Source of the DNA: Chitinophagales bacterium
Lineage (GTDB): Bacteria; Bacteroidota; Bacteroidia; Chitinophagales; Chitinophagaceae
Direction of reading: 5' to 3'
NCBI GenBank assembly: GCA_017303415.1
Contig: JAFLBJ010000001.1
Location: 1,860,001-1,924,000, forward strand
Length of the DNA: 64,000 bases
The translations under genes were made by a program, and so were the position numbers. Below, in pieces: positions 26,096-34,809 of the stretch. Within the stretch, counting starts at the first letter, position 1, and the number at the start of each line of letters is the position of its first letter. The notes beneath the pieces were generated by a model, which made no database searches, had not been told where the DNA came from, and saw only the letters and a program-made list of their open reading frames with translations.

Positions 26096-27747
26096 AAGCG
26101 GCTGTATTAAAAGTACATCCTGATGATAATGTATTGGTGGCCTTGCGCGACCTGAAGGCTGGTGAATCCATCACCTGGCAGGGGCATGCCTGTACCGTGA
26201 CCGAAGAAGTTCCCGCTAAACATAAGTTCACACTCACCTCACTGAAAGAAGGAGATCCCGTACGGATGTACGGGGTTTTGGTAGGAACAGCCAACATAGC
26301 CCTGTCAGCCGGTCAGCGCATTTCTACTAAAAATGTAAAACACGCTGCCGGAGAATATCATCTCTCCCCCGAACGGAGAACAGGTTGGTCCATTCCCGAT
26401 GTAACGGCCTGGAAGAACCGTACTTTTATGGGTTATCCCCGTTCGGATGGATCTGCTGGTACGGCCAACTACTGGATCATCGTACCGCTGGTCTTTTGCG
26501 AGAACCGCAATGTGGAAGTGATCCGCGAGGCCTTGCTCGAAGAGCTGGGCTATGAAAGACCTCGCAAGTACAATAACTATTCCCGTCAACTGATCGATCT
26601 GTATAAAACAGGCGCCAGTGTGGAACAAATATTGAACACCGAATTCAGGGAAACAATAAGTTCACCGGTTGCCAATCCGCTTTTCCCGAATGTGGATGGC
26701 GTTAAGTTTCTGCAACATGATGGAGGCTGTGGTGGTACAAGACAGGATGCCCAGGCATTATGCGGATTGCTCGCCGGGTATATCACCCATCCCAATGTGG
26801 CAGGTGCCACGGTGCTTAGCCTGGGATGTCAGAATGCCCAGATCGTGCTGCTGGAAGAAGAGATCGCTAAACGTTCTCCTCAATTTGATAAGCCCCTTTT
26901 TGTGCTTGAACAGCAAAAGTTGGGATTGGAAAAGGACCTGCTGGCAGCGGCGATACGTCAAACTTTTGCGGGACTGATCCTTGCCAATCAACATCAACGC
27001 CAACCGGTATCCATCACCAAACTCTGTATCGGACTTGAATGTGGGGGATCCGATGGGTTTAGCGGCATATCTGCCAATCCGGCCATTGGTTATACTTCAG
27101 ACCTGCTTGTGGCTGCCGGTGGTTCTGTTATTCTTTCTGAATTCCCGGAGCTTTGCGGAGTGGAACAGGAAATGAGTGACCGTTGTGTGACCGCCCCCAT
27201 CGCTGAAAAATTCATCAACATCATGCGCGCCTACGCTCGTCGTGCAAAAGAATCGGGGTCAGGATTTGATATGAACCCCTCTCCCGGAAATATCAAAGAT
27301 GGGTTGATCACCGATGCGATCAAATCCGCAGGCGCCGCAAAGAAAGGGGGTACATCACCCGTGACCGATGTGTTGGATTATCCGGAAAAACTTACCCGCC
27401 CCGGGTTGAACCTGCTCTGTACCCCTGGCAATGATGTGGAATCCACAACGGCCGAAGTGGGAAGTGGGGCCAATATTGTATTATTCACTACCGGACTCGG
27501 AACGCCGACTGGTAATCCCATTGCCCCGGTCATTAAATTATCGAGCAATACAAACCTGTATGACCGTATGCGGGACATCATTGACATCAATACAGGAACG
27601 ATCATCGAAGGGGAGGAGACCATTGAAGAAGCCGGCGCCCGTATCCTCGAATATGTGATACATGTGGCCAGTGGTGAAATTAAACCAAAGGCAGTGCTCA
27701 ACGGACAAGACGATTTTATTCCCTGGAAAAGGGGAGTGTCATTATAA
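26092..27747 (+). CDS. uxaA: altronate dehydratase
   Basis: A 551-residue dehydratase that converts D-altronate to 2-keto-3-deoxygluconate. The N-terminal SAF-like domain (about residues 1-95, with ALRDLKAGESI) precedes the main UxaA domain. Conserved features include the HDGGCGGT and GLECGGSDGFSGI Cys-containing motifs, thought to bind the catalytic iron, and the end STTAEVGSGANIVLFTTG. Length is slightly above E. coli UxaA (495). Confidence 0.93.
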   Translation: MKAAVLKVHPDDNVLVALRDLKAGESITWQGHACTVTEEVPAKHKFTLTSLKEGDPVRMYGVLVGTANIALSAGQRISTKNVKHAAGEYHLSPERRTGWSIPDVTAWKNRTFMGYPRSDGSAGTANYWIIVPLVFCENRNVEVIREALLEELGYERPRKYNNYSRQLIDLYKTGASVEQILNTEFRETISSPVANPLFPNVDGVKFLQHDGGCGGTRQDAQALCGLLAGYITHPNVAGATVLSLGCQNAQIVLLEEEIAKRSPQFDKPLFVLEQQKLGLEKDLLAAAIRQTFAGLILANQHQRQPVSITKLCIGLECGGSDGFSGISANPAIGYTSDLLVAAGGSVILSEFPELCGVEQEMSDRCVTAPIAEKFINIMRAYARRAKESGSGFDMNPSPGNIKDGLITDAIKSAGAAKKGGTSPVTDVLDYPEKLTRPGLNLLCTPGNDVESTTAEVGSGANIVLFTTGLGTPTGNPIAPVIKLSSNTNLYDRMRDIIDINTGTIIEGEETIEEAGARILEYVIHVASGEIKPKAVLNGQDDFIPWKRGVSL

Positions 27748-27758
27748 AATGCAGTGCA

Positions 27759-29180
27759 ATGAAACAGTTTTTAGGCGAGGATTTTCTCTTAAGCACAAGA
27801 ACAGCACAGGAACTCTATCATGAATATGCGGCTCCCATGCCGATAATAGATTACCATAATCACCTGCCACCACAGGAAATGGCAGAAGATAAAAATGCAG
27901 AGAACATTACCCGGATTTGGTTGAACGGAGATCATTATAAATGGAGGGCCATGCGCGCCAACGGTGTGCCCGAAGAATTCATCACCGGCGACCGCTCCGA
28001 TTGGGAGAAATTTGATAAATGGGCCCAAACAGTTCCGTACACCCTGCGTAACCCGCTATATCATTGGACACACCTTGAACTGAAACGATATTTTGATATT
28101 GATTTCATACTGGATGGCAGTAGCGCCGGCAATGTATATGAACATACAAAAGACCTGCTCCAGCAAAAGGAATACAGCATCCGGGGTCTGTTGGAAAGAA
28201 TGAAGGTGCGGGTAGTCTGTACCACAGATGACCCCGTAGATGATCTACGGTACCATGACCAGATCAGTAAAGATGCCTGGGCGGTAAAAGTATTTCCCGC
28301 TTTTCGTCCCGATAAGGCCATGAATGTAGATACCCCGGAGGTATTCAACGGATACCTGTCACAATTGGAAAAGGCTGCTGACTGTTCTATCGGTCAGTTT
28401 AATGAGTATATCACAGCGCTTAAAAAGCGACATGATTATTTTGCCCAACATAATTGCCGGGTGAGTGACCATGGTCTCGAGCAGATCTACGCCGAAGAGT
28501 ACACGGAAAAAGAAATCGAATCCATTTTTGCCAGGATCCGATCCGGTAAAATGCTTACACCCGAGGAGAACCGAAAATTCAAATCGGCCATGCTGGTCAT
28601 ATTTGCCGAATGGGATCACGAAAAAGGCTGGGTACAGCAATACCATCTGGGAGCCTTGCGCAACAATAATACCCGTATGTTGCGCAAACTGGGACCCGAT
28701 ACAGGATGGGACAGTATCGGAGATTTTTCACAATCACGTATGCTGGGTCGCTTTCTGGACAGACTTGACCAGCATGATCGCCTCGCTAAAACCATCATTT
28801 ACAACCTCAATCCGGCCGACAATGAATTATTTGCGACCATGATTGGCAACTTTAATGATGGATCTGTTGCCGGAAAATTGCAATGGGGTTCGGCCTGGTG
28901 GTTCCTGGATCAAAAGGATGGGATGACAAAACAGCTCAATGCGTTGTCGAATATGGGATTGCTCAGTAAATTTATCGGCATGCTTACCGATTCAAGGAGT
29001 TTTCTTTCTTTTCCACGTCATGAATATTTCCGCCGTATCCTCTGCGACCTGTTGGGTACCGAAGTGGAGAATGGAGAATTGCCCAATGATATTCCCTGGA
29101 TCGGAAAGATCGTGCAGGACATCTGTTATAACAACGCAAATACTTATTTCGGATTTACGGATTCCACAGATTCCATTTAA
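27759..29180 (+). CDS. uxaC: glucuronate / galacturonate isomerase
   Basis: A 473-residue TIM-barrel enzyme that isomerises D-galacturonate to D-tagaturonate and D-glucuronate to D-fructuronate. Signature residues are IIDYHNHLPPQEMAEDK, ITRIWLNGDHYKWRAMR and VCTTDDPVDDL. Length and start match the family. It follows uxaA by 11 bases. No mannonate-branch genes (uxuA, uxuB) are present here, so the operon is primarily a galacturonate route. Confidence 0.95.
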   Translation: MKQFLGEDFLLSTRTAQELYHEYAAPMPIIDYHNHLPPQEMAEDKNAENITRIWLNGDHYKWRAMRANGVPEEFITGDRSDWEKFDKWAQTVPYTLRNPLYHWTHLELKRYFDIDFILDGSSAGNVYEHTKDLLQQKEYSIRGLLERMKVRVVCTTDDPVDDLRYHDQISKDAWAVKVFPAFRPDKAMNVDTPEVFNGYLSQLEKAADCSIGQFNEYITALKKRHDYFAQHNCRVSDHGLEQIYAEEYTEKEIESIFARIRSGKMLTPEENRKFKSAMLVIFAEWDHEKGWVQQYHLGALRNNNTRMLRKLGPDTGWDSIGDFSQSRMLGRFLDRLDQHDRLAKTIIYNLNPADNELFATMIGNFNDGSVAGKLQWGSAWWFLDQKDGMTKQLNALSNMGLLSKFIGMLTDSRSFLSFPRHEYFRRILCDLLGTEVENGELPNDIPWIGKIVQDICYNNANTYFGFTDSTDSI

Positions 29181-29243
29181 TTCGTGAAATCTTTGTAATC
29201 AGCGTAATTCGTGTAATAATAATGAATACAAAAAGATAAAAAA

Positions 29244-30269
29244 ATGTCTAAGAAAGTTGTTACCCTCGGCGAGATCATGCTTCGCCTTTCTACTCCCGAT
29301 TTCAAACGGTTTGTACAAGCCGATACATTTGATGTGACCTATGGAGGCGGGGAAGCCAATGTGGCGGCCGCATTATGCAATTATGGTTTACAGGGAACTT
29401 TTGTAACCAAAGTGCCCAATAATCCGATAGGCCAGAGTGCGATCAATCATTTGCGCCGGTATGGGGTAGATACGCAATTCATCGCCCGAGGAGGGGATCG
29501 CCTGGGTATTTATTTTTTAGAAACGGGTGCCAGTATGCGAGCCTCACAGGTAGTATATGATCGCGCGGGTGCTTCAATTGCCGATGTGGATGCGACTGAA
29601 TTTGATTTTGATAAGATTTTCGAAGGGGCCAGTTGGTTTCATACCACCGGTATTACCCCGGCATTAAGTGATAAAGCTGCGGCGCTTACGGAAGCTGCCC
29701 TCAAAGCTGCCCGTGCCAAAGGTATCACCACCTCGATCGATCTGAATTACCGCAAAAAATTATGGAGCAAGGAAAAAGCGCGTGAAGTAATGACCCGGCT
29801 TTGTCAATATGTTGATGTTTGTATCGGGAATGAAGAAGACGCCGATACCACCCTGGGCTTTACAGCTGGACATACCGACGTAACAAAAGGAGAACTCCAC
29901 CTGGATGGATACAAGGATGTATTCCAGCAGATGAAGGCCAAATTCGGATTCAAGTTCATCGCTTCCTCTTTACGGGAAAGCCATAGCGCCAGTGACAATG
30001 GCTGGAGTGCCCTCGTGTATGATGGAACAGATTTTTACCATACCAAAAAATACAATGTCCGGATCGTTGACCGGGTAGGAAGCGGTGACAGCTTTGCCAG
30101 TGGCCTGATCTATGGACTGGTAACCGGTATGCCGATGAAAGATGCCGCTGAATTTGGCGTAGCCGCCAGTGCCATCAAACATACCATTCCGGGTGACCTG
30201 AACCATGCCACCCTGGCCGAGGTGAAGGACCTAATGAAAGGCGATGGCAGTGGAAGGGTACAACGTTAA
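29244..30269 (+). CDS. kdgK: 2-keto-3-deoxygluconate kinase
   Basis: A 341-residue PfkB-family sugar kinase. It phosphorylates 2-keto-3-deoxygluconate to KDPG. The N-terminal GEIMLRLSTPDFKRF, TYGGGEANVAAAL and the C-terminal RVGSGDSFASGLIYG (catalytic Asp in the GSGDSF motif) are typical of KdgK. The gap upstream (29181-29243) contains a degenerate copy of the CGAAT-type repeat. The operon context makes the KDG assignment secure. Confidence 0.93.
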   Translation: MSKKVVTLGEIMLRLSTPDFKRFVQADTFDVTYGGGEANVAAALCNYGLQGTFVTKVPNNPIGQSAINHLRRYGVDTQFIARGGDRLGIYFLETGASMRASQVVYDRAGASIADVDATEFDFDKIFEGASWFHTTGITPALSDKAAALTEAALKAARAKGITTSIDLNYRKKLWSKEKAREVMTRLCQYVDVCIGNEEDADTTLGFTAGHTDVTKGELHLDGYKDVFQQMKAKFGFKFIASSLRESHSASDNGWSALVYDGTDFYHTKKYNVRIVDRVGSGDSFASGLIYGLVTGMPMKDAAEFGVAASAIKHTIPGDLNHATLAEVKDLMKGDGSGRVQR

Positions 30270-30290
30270 TGTATATTTTAAAAATGCAAA

Positions 30291-30740
30291 ATGATCATTG
30301 ATTCTTTAGCCAATGCGGCGAAATATGAAGGGCTTCATCCACTGTTTGCACAGGCTTTCAACTATATCCGGCATACACCACTGGCTACATCAGAGCCGGG
30401 GAAATCGGATATCGCCGAAGGGTTAAAGGCCATTCTCAGCCAGGCTCCGGGTAAGACCGAAGAAGCGAGTCTCGCCAAATTTGAATGTCACAATCAGCAT
30501 ATCGATATTCAATATTGTGTGAACGGGAAAGAGCGGATCGGGTGGAGACCTCGTGCTTCCTGTGTACAACCCAAAGGGGAATATGATGCCGATAAGGATG
30601 TATTGTTCTTTGCCGATAAACCCGATACTTTTTTCGAATTACAGGATGGGCAATTTGCCATTTTCTTCCCAGAGGATGTACATGCACCCATGATCGGGGA
30701 AGGAGAGATACGTAAACTGGTGATCAAAGTCAAGATCTGA
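30291..30740 (+). CDS. YhcH/YjgK/YiaL family protein
   Basis: A 149-residue cupin-like protein. The central KFECHNQHIDIQYCVNGKERIGW and FPEDVHAPMIGEGEIRKLVIKV are family signatures and hold likely metal ligands. Members are found in operons for sialic acid, uronate and galactoside breakdown, and are suspected to be sugar-acid mutarotases or binding proteins; the activity is not firmly known. It sits between kdgK and eda, which supports a helper role in uronate catabolism. Confidence 0.85.
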   Translation: MIIDSLANAAKYEGLHPLFAQAFNYIRHTPLATSEPGKSDIAEGLKAILSQAPGKTEEASLAKFECHNQHIDIQYCVNGKERIGWRPRASCVQPKGEYDADKDVLFFADKPDTFFELQDGQFAIFFPEDVHAPMIGEGEIRKLVIKVKI

Positions 30741-30757
30741 ATTTAACGACAATAACC

Positions 30758-31420
30758 ATGAGTCAAGTTCAAAAGATAAGCACAGCCATTCGGGAGCAGG
30801 GGATACTCCCGCTCTATTTTAATAGTGATGAAACAGTAAGCCTCGAAGTGCTTCGCGCGCTCCACCGGGCAGGTATACGCGCCGTTGAGTACACCAACCG
30901 CGGAGCAGCTGCTTTGAGTAATTTCAGGAAGATGGTGGAACTCCGCAATGCTGAGATGAGTGGATTGTTATTAGGTGTCGGTACGATCAAAAACCTGGAA
31001 CAGGCAAAAGCCTATCTTGCCGCCGGAGCCGATTTTCTGGTCAGCCCGGGTTTTGTTCCTGATGTAGCCGCTCATTGTGTGCAACAGGATGTTTTTTATG
31101 CCCCCGGTTGCATGACACCTACTGAAATCATTGCAGCAGAAAATGCAGGGATCGGTTTCATAAAACTGTTCCCGGGTAATATGCTCGGCCCGGAATTTTT
31201 ATCGGGAATAAAGGATATCTTCCCACAGTTGCTTTTTATGCCAACAGGAGGAGTGGATACAACAAGGGAAAATATCGAAGGTTGGTTTAAAGCCGGGGTT
31301 TGTGCCGTGGGAATGGGAAGCAAATTGATCAGCAAAAAATTGATGGAGGCTAAAGATTATGCCACCATGGAAAAGGATACACGTCAGGTATTGGAATTGA
31401 TCCAGTCGGTGAAAAAATAA
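30758..31420 (+). CDS. eda: KDPG / 4-hydroxy-2-oxoglutarate aldolase
   Basis: A 220-residue class I aldolase that cleaves KDPG to pyruvate and glyceraldehyde 3-phosphate, the last step of the pathway. Motifs are AVEYTNRG (catalytic Glu region), LLGVGTIKNLEQA, GADFLVSPGF, APGCMTPTEI and the Schiff-base Lys in GFIKLFPGN. Length is normal. It connects the operon to central metabolism. Confidence 0.94.
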   Translation: MSQVQKISTAIREQGILPLYFNSDETVSLEVLRALHRAGIRAVEYTNRGAAALSNFRKMVELRNAEMSGLLLGVGTIKNLEQAKAYLAAGADFLVSPGFVPDVAAHCVQQDVFYAPGCMTPTEIIAAENAGIGFIKLFPGNMLGPEFLSGIKDIFPQLLFMPTGGVDTTRENIEGWFKAGVCAVGMGSKLISKKLMEAKDYATMEKDTRQVLELIQSVKK

Positions 31421-31432
31421 AATTATTGCCAT

Positions 31433-32782
31433 ATGGGAAAGTACAGGTGGACGATCTGCGGATTGCTCTTTTTTGCTACAACCGTCAACTATCTGGATCG
31501 CCAGGTACTGAGTCTTTTACAACCCTATCTGGCAGGTAAATATCATTGGACCAATAACGACTACGGAAATATCACATCGGTGTTTCAATTCACCTATGCG
31601 TTATCCATGTTGGTCGCCGGTCGTATCGTAGATAAATTAGGAACAAAGAAAGGATATGCCTGGGCCATTGTGATCTGGTCAGCCGCAGCCGCGCTGCATG
31701 CACTGGCCATTCCAATAGGAGAGAAGATCACGGCTCTATTGGGATGGGCTGGTATAGCCGGTCTCTCTGTTTCTGTTGTAGGTTTCATGTTTTCCCGTGC
31801 CATCCTTGCTTTTGGCGAAGCCGGTAACTTTCCTGCCGCGATCAAAGCCACCGCCGAGTATTTTCCTAAGAAAGAAAGGTCATTTGCCACTGGTATTTTT
31901 AATTCAGGTGCCAATGTGGGCGCCATTCTTGCTCCACTGACCGTTCCCTGGATGCGGATCAATTGGGGATGGGAAGCCGCTTTCATTGTAATGGGCGCCA
32001 CCGGGTTTCTGTGGTTAATTTTTTGGTGGACCTTCTACGAAAAACCGGAAAAACAGAAACGACTCTCCGCCGCAGAACTGGAATACATTCGCTCCGGAGA
32101 AGAGGAAGCGCCGCAATCAGCGACGCAGATCGCGGAAAAAGTATCCTGGGGAAAATTGCTTACCTATAAACAGACCTGGGCTTTTGCCTTTGGTAAATTC
32201 ATGACCGATGGTGTGTGGTGGTTCTTTCTGTTCTGGTTACCCGCTTTCTTAAAAGCACAATATAATATTGTCGATACCGGTGTGATGCTCCCGCTGGCCG
32301 TTCTTTATACATTGGCCATGGTGGGAAGTATTTCAGGGGGATGGTTCCCTGTTTATTTTATCAAAAAGGGGCACGCTGTTTATGATGGCCGCATGAAGGC
32401 CATGCTGGTCATAGCCCTGTTTCCTCTTGTTATTCTATTGGCACAACCCTTTGGTTATATTTCTCACTGGGTGCCGGTACTTTTGATCGGTATCGGGGCA
32501 TCTGCACACCAGGCCTGGAGCGCGAATATCTTTACTACCGTCTCGGATATGTTTCCCAAAAAAGCCATTGCCTCGGTGGTAGGTATTGGTGGTATGGCAG
32601 GTGGATTGGGAGGTGTGGTGATGTCCAAATTAGGCGGCAAATTATTTGATCATTATCAGGCACTCGGTCATATCAAAACCGGATATACCATCATGTTTAC
32701 CATCTGCGCCGTTGCCTATCTGGTGGCCTGGGCTGTCATGAAGTCGTTGGTGCCGAAGTATAAGCCGATTACGGATTTGTAG
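31433..32782 (+). CDS. exuT: MFS hexuronate transporter (ExuT-like)
   Basis: A 449-residue protein with about twelve membrane segments. The start YRWTICGLLFFATTVNYLDRQVLSLLQPYL, including NYLDR, is characteristic of the anion:cation symporter branch of the MFS (ExuT, GudP, GarP). It would bring galacturonate or glucuronate across the inner membrane with protons. It is last in the operon. Repeat arrays and repeat C follow the stop and may terminate transcription. Confidence 0.88.
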   Translation: MGKYRWTICGLLFFATTVNYLDRQVLSLLQPYLAGKYHWTNNDYGNITSVFQFTYALSMLVAGRIVDKLGTKKGYAWAIVIWSAAAALHALAIPIGEKITALLGWAGIAGLSVSVVGFMFSRAILAFGEAGNFPAAIKATAEYFPKKERSFATGIFNSGANVGAILAPLTVPWMRINWGWEAAFIVMGATGFLWLIFWWTFYEKPEKQKRLSAAELEYIRSGEEEAPQSATQIAEKVSWGKLLTYKQTWAFAFGKFMTDGVWWFFLFWLPAFLKAQYNIVDTGVMLPLAVLYTLAMVGSISGGWFPVYFIKKGHAVYDGRMKAMLVIALFPLVILLAQPFGYISHWVPVLLIGIGASAHQAWSANIFTTVSDMFPKKAIASVVGIGGMAGGLGGVVMSKLGGKLFDHYQALGHIKTGYTIMFTICAVAYLVAWAVMKSLVPKYKPITDL

Positions 32783-32785
32783 GTT

Positions 32786-32890
32786 GCAGATGACGGAGGG
32801 CGGAGGGCGGATGACAGATGACGGATGTTGGATGTTGGATGTTGGATGTTGGTTGTTGGATGACGGATGACAGATGACAGAGGGCGGAGG
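32786..32890. repeat. heptamer array (GATGACR / GATGTTG / GAGGGCG units)
   Basis: About fourteen consecutive 7-base units in strict phase, of three main types: GATGACG or GATGACA, GATGTTG, and GAGGGCG. After repeat C the complementary units (CGTCATC, TGTCATC, CAACATT) appear at 33037-33075, so the array is part of a large inverted structure. Confidence 0.85.
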
Positions 32891-33035
32891 GTTGCTGTGC
32901 GAGACCTCTGGTCTCGCACTTTTCTCCCGTCGCCTCTGGCGACAAAAATTAAAGTTATTAAAAAAAAATTGTTGTAATTCGAGTCGCCAGAGGCGACAAG
33001 ACAATCGTGCGAGACCAGAGGTCTCGCACAGCAAC
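32891..33035. repeat. repeat C, full element, between convergent genes
   Basis: Four hairpins in mirror order. GTGCGAGACC-TCT-GGTCTCGCAC is at 32897-32919 and GTCGCC-TCT-GGCGAC at 32929-32943. An AT-rich centre follows, then GTCGCC-AGA-GGCGAC (32983-32997) and GTGCGAGACC-AGA-GGTCTCGCAC (33007-33029). The whole element is also an inverted repeat (GTTGCTGTGCGAG and CTCGCACAGCAAC). It is found in the opposite orientation at 55852-56000. Position between exuT and a minus-strand gene suits bidirectional termination. Confidence 0.85.
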
Positions 33036-33062
33036 ACTCCGTCATCTGTCATCTGTCATCAG

Positions 33063-34616
33063 TCATCCAACATTCGTCCTCCTCTCCAAAAACTTCCTCC
33101 TTATCACAGCCTGCACCGGTTTTCGTTCAATCTTGCTTTCCAGCCAGGAAATGATGTCGAGATATTGGTAAGAGCGACGTGCATATTTATCCTTTGACAC
33201 TTTCTCCAACCGATCGCGGAGATCAACGAATTGTTTTGTCAGGTCCTGCGGGCGACTGGTCAGCGAGCGGCGCAGGAACCTGAAAATTTCATCCTGTACT
33301 GCGTCAGTGTCTTCCATCTTGGATAAAAAGCGGTAAACCGATTTGATCAAATACTCCAATAGGTCAGTATTCCCCAGTTCGTAGTGGGCAATGAGATGAA
33401 GGATACGGGCAAAACATTGTATATCGGTGCGCAGGTGCCCCACTTTCAGGTTGATGATCTTGTTCAGGTAGCGAATCGCATTTTCATTGTCACCCGATCC
33501 AAAGTAGAGCGAGGCGATCTTGTAATAGAACACCATGTTCCGGTGCGTATCAATATAGGCCTGGTATCGCTTGAGTTGTGATTCGATTTCAGGGATCAGT
33601 TCAAGCCCTTTGGTAAAAGTGCCTTCCAGGAAATGCCAGTTGATCTTGGCGGTATAGAGGTACACAAAACTTTGGATCCGTAAGTTTTCATTCCAGTGCT
33701 CTGTTTCATCATAGAAATCTTCCAGGGCCTTTAACTCCTCATTCATTTTTGTATCATTCCCGATGATAAAGAGCGCGTTCAGCAGGTTGTGAACGGCTTT
33801 CAGGTACAGGAATGGGTCCTCTTTCTTTTCTTCCGGATGTTCTTCAAACAGCCGCACCCATTTATCCGCGTGCCGATAGTAGCGGGAGAAATCATACAGG
33901 ATAAAATAATACCAGCAATACGCCTGGTGCAAATAGGCTTTGCCAAAGAAATTACTTTGCCGGGTATTGATCCCTTCAAGTTGTCTTTTGAAAAGTTCTT
34001 CTACTTCGCGCGCCTCTTTTTCATTTTTCACATGTCCTGTATCCAGGTAGACCCCATAGAGGAGGAGTGAGAGATTGGAGAGTTTCACCACTTCGGTGAT
34101 CTTGTTCCCATAGTAAACGGTCTCTTCGATCAGGTTAGCGGCACGACCCTTCAGGCTTCTTGTGATATGTCTCGATTCGATCGATTTTTCAAATTGCAGG
34201 ATCTCCAGTGTTAGAAGATAGTGGCCATTTTCTTTGGCCAGGGTCTTGGCCTTATCCAGCATCTTCAGGCTTTGCAGGATCAGCCCCCGGTTATACAGGA
34301 TCTTGGCATAGTCGATCTGTTCGCGGATTTGAATATCGAGGTTCCGGTCACTATGCAATAACCGTAAGGCCGTTAATAATTCACCATATAAATGGGCTTT
34401 CAGATTGGCCAGTTGGGACCGTTTGATCGACCTCGCTTTTTTAAAGATCTGGTCCTCATTGTACTCCTTCATCCCATCCAAAACCTCGAATAACCGGATG
34501 AATTTGGCCCCCTCACTACCCCTGTTACGGGAGGTATAGAGGCGGAAATGGCGTTTTTCCACCTTATTCATCGATTTTATCAGCAAAAAGAGGTTATCGT
34601 TCGGTTGGTTAGGCAT
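33063..34616 (-). CDS. helical-repeat (TPR-like) protein of unknown function
   Basis: A 517-residue protein that is almost wholly alpha-helical, with degenerate tetratricopeptide-like pairs (for example YAKILYNRGLILQSLKMLDKAKTLAKENG, split here as LQSLKMLDKAKTLAKENG, and SLYFGSGDNENAIRYLNKII). It starts MPNQPNDNLFLLIKSMNKVEKRHF, has no signal peptide or membrane segment, and has a high charge content. Similar single-copy proteins exist in Chitinophagaceae but have no known role. It is divergent from leuA. Confidence 0.6.
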   Translation of the reverse strand: MPNQPNDNLFLLIKSMNKVEKRHFRLYTSRNRGSEGAKFIRLFEVLDGMKEYNEDQIFKKARSIKRSQLANLKAHLYGELLTALRLLHSDRNLDIQIREQIDYAKILYNRGLILQSLKMLDKAKTLAKENGHYLLTLEILQFEKSIESRHITRSLKGRAANLIEETVYYGNKITEVVKLSNLSLLLYGVYLDTGHVKNEKEAREVEELFKRQLEGINTRQSNFFGKAYLHQAYCWYYFILYDFSRYYRHADKWVRLFEEHPEEKKEDPFLYLKAVHNLLNALFIIGNDTKMNEELKALEDFYDETEHWNENLRIQSFVYLYTAKINWHFLEGTFTKGLELIPEIESQLKRYQAYIDTHRNMVFYYKIASLYFGSGDNENAIRYLNKIINLKVGHLRTDIQCFARILHLIAHYELGNTDLLEYLIKSVYRFLSKMEDTDAVQDEIFRFLRRSLTSRPQDLTKQFVDLRDRLEKVSKDKYARRSYQYLDIISWLESKIERKPVQAVIRRKFLERRTNVG

Positions 34617-34651
34617 CGTAAATCAAAACGCTTGAAATTAGCCATGGGCAA

Positions 34652-34697
34652 GGGTTCCAGCCCAAAATGGGCCTGTTGGGAACCGGATGACCCCGGT
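34652..34697 (+). promoter_or_regulatory. structured DNA upstream of leuA
   Basis: GGTTCC (34653-34658) pairs with GGAACC (34679-34684) around an inner GCCC-AAAAT-GGGC hairpin, and ACCGG-n-CCGGT follows. It may be the 5' end of the leuA transcript or belong to the opposite gene. No known riboswitch is matched. Confidence 0.25.
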
Positions 34698-34809
34698 AAT
34701 TTGGACATAAATAATGGTTATTACAAATCTAAATTCGTTGACCGTACCCTGCGCAAAAACGGACTCCTTTTTTTGATACGAACGATTGTTTTTGAACCTT
34801 TTATTGAAT

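Noticed and set aside
32716-33052. Open frames on both strands over the heptamer arrays and repeat C
   Set aside because: Seven-base periodic DNA without stops gives long low-complexity frames (His, Pro, Ser repeats). They have no domain and mirror each other on both strands.
34714-34776. A 20-codon frame before leuA that could be a leucine leader peptide
   Set aside because: It has only two Leu codons, no run of branched-chain codons and no clear terminator, unlike the ilv and thr leaders.
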